A stretch of DNA of 12,823 bases from Candidatus Nomurabacteria bacterium (lineage in GTDB: Bacteria; Patescibacteriota; Minisyncoccia; Phycocordibacterales; UBA9973): contig DAHVYC010000009.1 in NCBI GenBank assembly GCA_027327845.1, positions 1-12,823 of the forward strand. The letters run 5' to 3'. This document shows, piece after piece, positions 11,424-12,823 of this stretch (its first letter is position 1; each line of letters opens with the position of its first letter). The translations under genes and the position numbers were made by a program. The notes beneath the pieces are model-generated. The model worked only from the letters and a program-made list of their open reading frames with translations, was not told where the DNA came from and searched no databases.

Positions 11424-12823
11424 ATGAAAATTTCTTATAAATGGATAAAGGAATATATAAAAGACTTACCAGGGCCGGAGGAAGTGGCTGAGGCCATAAT
11501 CTTGCATGCTTTTGAGGTTGAATCTGTAGAGAAAACAGGAGATGATTTTATTTTTGATATTAAAATTTTACCAGATCGTGCGCATGATTGTTTGTCTCAC
11601 CAAGGAATTGTCCGGGAAATTTCAGGAATTTTAGGCTTGGAATATAAATTGCCAGAATATAGAGTTCCGGAATCCCAACCTACTAATTTAAAAATAGAAA
11701 TAAAGAGCGAAAAATGTCGGAGGTATATGGGCAGGATTATCCGTAATGTGAAGGTCGGCCCTTCGCCGGATTGGGTAAAAAATCACTTGGAATCTATCGG
11801 TCAAAGAAGTATAAATAATGTTGTGGATGCGGCCAATATCGTAATGTATGATTGCGGTCAGCCGATCCACGCTTTTGATTTGAATAAATTGGATGGAAGT
11901 ATCATTATCCGTCTCGCCAAAGAAGGTGAGCGCATAACTACCTTAGACAATAAAGAAATACAATTAAAAACCTCAAATATGGTTATTGCAGACAGTAGAA
12001 ATATCCTAGCTATTGCCGGAGTAAAAGGAGGGAAAATCGCGGAAGTGGATGCCAATACCAAGGATATTGTTCTGGAAGTTGCCAACTTTGATCCTATAAG
12101 CGTGAGGAAAACTGCACAAACAGCGGGTATTTTTACTGATGCAGCAAAACGTTTTGAAAATGATTTATCGCCGGAGCTTTGCGATTTTGCAATGAAAGAG
12201 ATTTCCGCCCTACTTCTGGACTACGGTGGAAAATTTGAAGAAATAGTAGATATTTATCCTCGAAAGCAAGAAGTAAGAAAGCTTTCTTTTAAAACTGAAA
12301 AGATTTCAAAAATTTTAGGAATCAGCGTCTCTGTGGATAGTATAAGAGATATCTTAAAAAGATATAATTTTGAATATGAAGAATATGAAGGAAATTTTGA
12401 AATTACGGTGCCACCGTTGCGTTTTGATTTGGTGATAGAAGAAGACATGGCGGAGGAGATCGGAAGAATTTTGGGATATGATAAGGTAAAAGAAAAATTG
12501 CCGGAGATAAATTTCAAACCTGAGGCGAATGAAACTTATTCAAAAATACTCCAAGTCCGCAGTAAACTTTTAGCAGATGGGTATTCGGAAGTGATGACTT
12601 ATGTTTTTAGGGATAAAGGGGAGATAGAAGTGCTTGCTTCCGCTTCGGATAAAAAGTTTTTAAGAACAAATTTAAGTGATGGATTGAAAGAAAGTTTAAA
12701 ATTGAATCAGTCGAATGCACCGTTGCTTGAGATGAATAAAATAAAAATTTTTGAGATAGGTACCGTTTTTCTGAAAGATAGGGAAGAGATGTATGTTGCT
12801 TTTGGTGATAAAAATGGAGTACG
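11424..12823 (+). CDS. pheT: phenylalanine--tRNA ligase beta subunit, N-terminal part, lacking the EMAP-like domain
   Basis: Structural/editing subunit of PheRS; open from ATG 11424 to the window edge, 466 codons visible. It begins with the B1 unit MKISYKWIKEYI...AFEVESVEK (1-37) and passes directly to DIKILPDRAHDCLSHQGIVREISGIL (45-70). In most bacteria about 110 residues of an EMAP-like/OB-fold tRNA-binding domain stand between these two segments; here nothing does. The B3/B4 editing region follows (RRYMGRIIRNV, GQRSINNVVDAANIVMYDCGQPIHAFD, LDNKEI, IAIAGVKGG-like), then B5 (KLSFKTEKISKILGI...VPPLRFDLVIEEDMAEEIGRILGYDKV) and the start of the catalytic-like domain (ILQVRSKLLADGYSEVMTYVF). The C-terminal anticodon-binding domain lies outside the window. 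Start and frame are unambiguous, 2 bases after the pheS stop. Confidence 0.94.
   Translation, partial: MKISYKWIKEYIKDLPGPEEVAEAIILHAFEVESVEKTGDDFIFDIKILPDRAHDCLSHQGIVREISGILGLEYKLPEYRVPESQPTNLKIEIKSEKCRRYMGRIIRNVKVGPSPDWVKNHLESIGQRSINNVVDAANIVMYDCGQPIHAFDLNKLDGSIIIRLAKEGERITTLDNKEIQLKTSNMVIADSRNILAIAGVKGGKIAEVDANTKDIVLEVANFDPISVRKTAQTAGIFTDAAKRFENDLSPELCDFAMKEISALLLDYGGKFEEIVDIYPRKQEVRKLSFKTEKISKILGISVSVDSIRDILKRYNFEYEEYEGNFEITVPPLRFDLVIEEDMAEEIGRILGYDKVKEKLPEINFKPEANETYSKILQVRSKLLADGYSEVMTYVFRDKGEIEVLASASDKKFLRTNLSDGLKESLKLNQSNAPLLEMNKIKIFEIGTVFLKDREEMYVAFGDKNGV

Noticed and set aside
1..12823. CRISPR array, toxin-antitoxin pair, transposase or phage genes
   Set aside because: Looked for regular direct repeats with spacers, paired small genes and DDE or integrase motifs; none was seen.

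Overview
The window reads as bacterial metagenomic DNA, most likely from a Patescibacteria/CPR lineage of the Parcubacteria type. Evidence: AT-rich genes, many with a -10 box placed 6-7 nt before the start codon; a stripped-down PheS/PheT; a secreted Ser/Thr-rich protein with 'GCT...GYS..TG.SC' repeats and a C-terminal peptidoglycan-binding domain; and a UvrD helicase fused to a RecB-type nuclease. The taxonomic call is inference; no rRNA or marker tree is available.

Left edge (1-about 300): the tail of an unknown gene and an HU/IHF-type protein with a good Shine-Dalgarno and more GC-rich codons than the rest. HU loses its C-terminus at about 300, exactly where an oppositely oriented aldo/keto reductase (279-800) loses its own. 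This looks like a chimeric join, either an assembly artefact or a recent rearrangement, so the first 300 bases may not belong to the same genome.

801-1395 has no convincing gene. It holds the reductase promoter, several hairpins, and a GC-rich palindromic element (1117-1266) with inverted-repeat ends. The right end of that element reproduces the 3' end of a tRNA-Ser, including CCA.

1396-4545 holds small accessory and stress genes: a zinc-ribbon/helix-hairpin-helix protein (minus), an HxlR regulator (minus) divergent from a VOC/PhnB-like protein plus a RibD/DHFR-like reductase, a 3-methyladenine DNA glycosylase, and a membrane-anchored PEBP (YbhB-like) protein. A 29-bp near-perfect palindrome in the HxlR/VOC divergent promoter is a strong operator candidate.

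4638-7533 encodes envelope and small-molecule functions: the repeat-rich peptidoglycan-binding surface protein (preceded by a 76-bp nested inverted repeat), a DoxX-like membrane protein, and a cupin. 7534-7734 is a spacer dominated by a 120-bp imperfect inverted repeat.

7735-12823 is housekeeping: the UvrD/RecB-like helicase-nuclease with a probable Fe-S cluster, then pheS and the first 1400 bases of pheT (running off the edge). Both PheRS subunits lack domains usual in bacteria: PheS has no N-terminal coiled coil and PheT no EMAP-like tRNA-binding insert.

No CRISPR array, complete rRNA or tRNA, transposase or phage structural gene was found.
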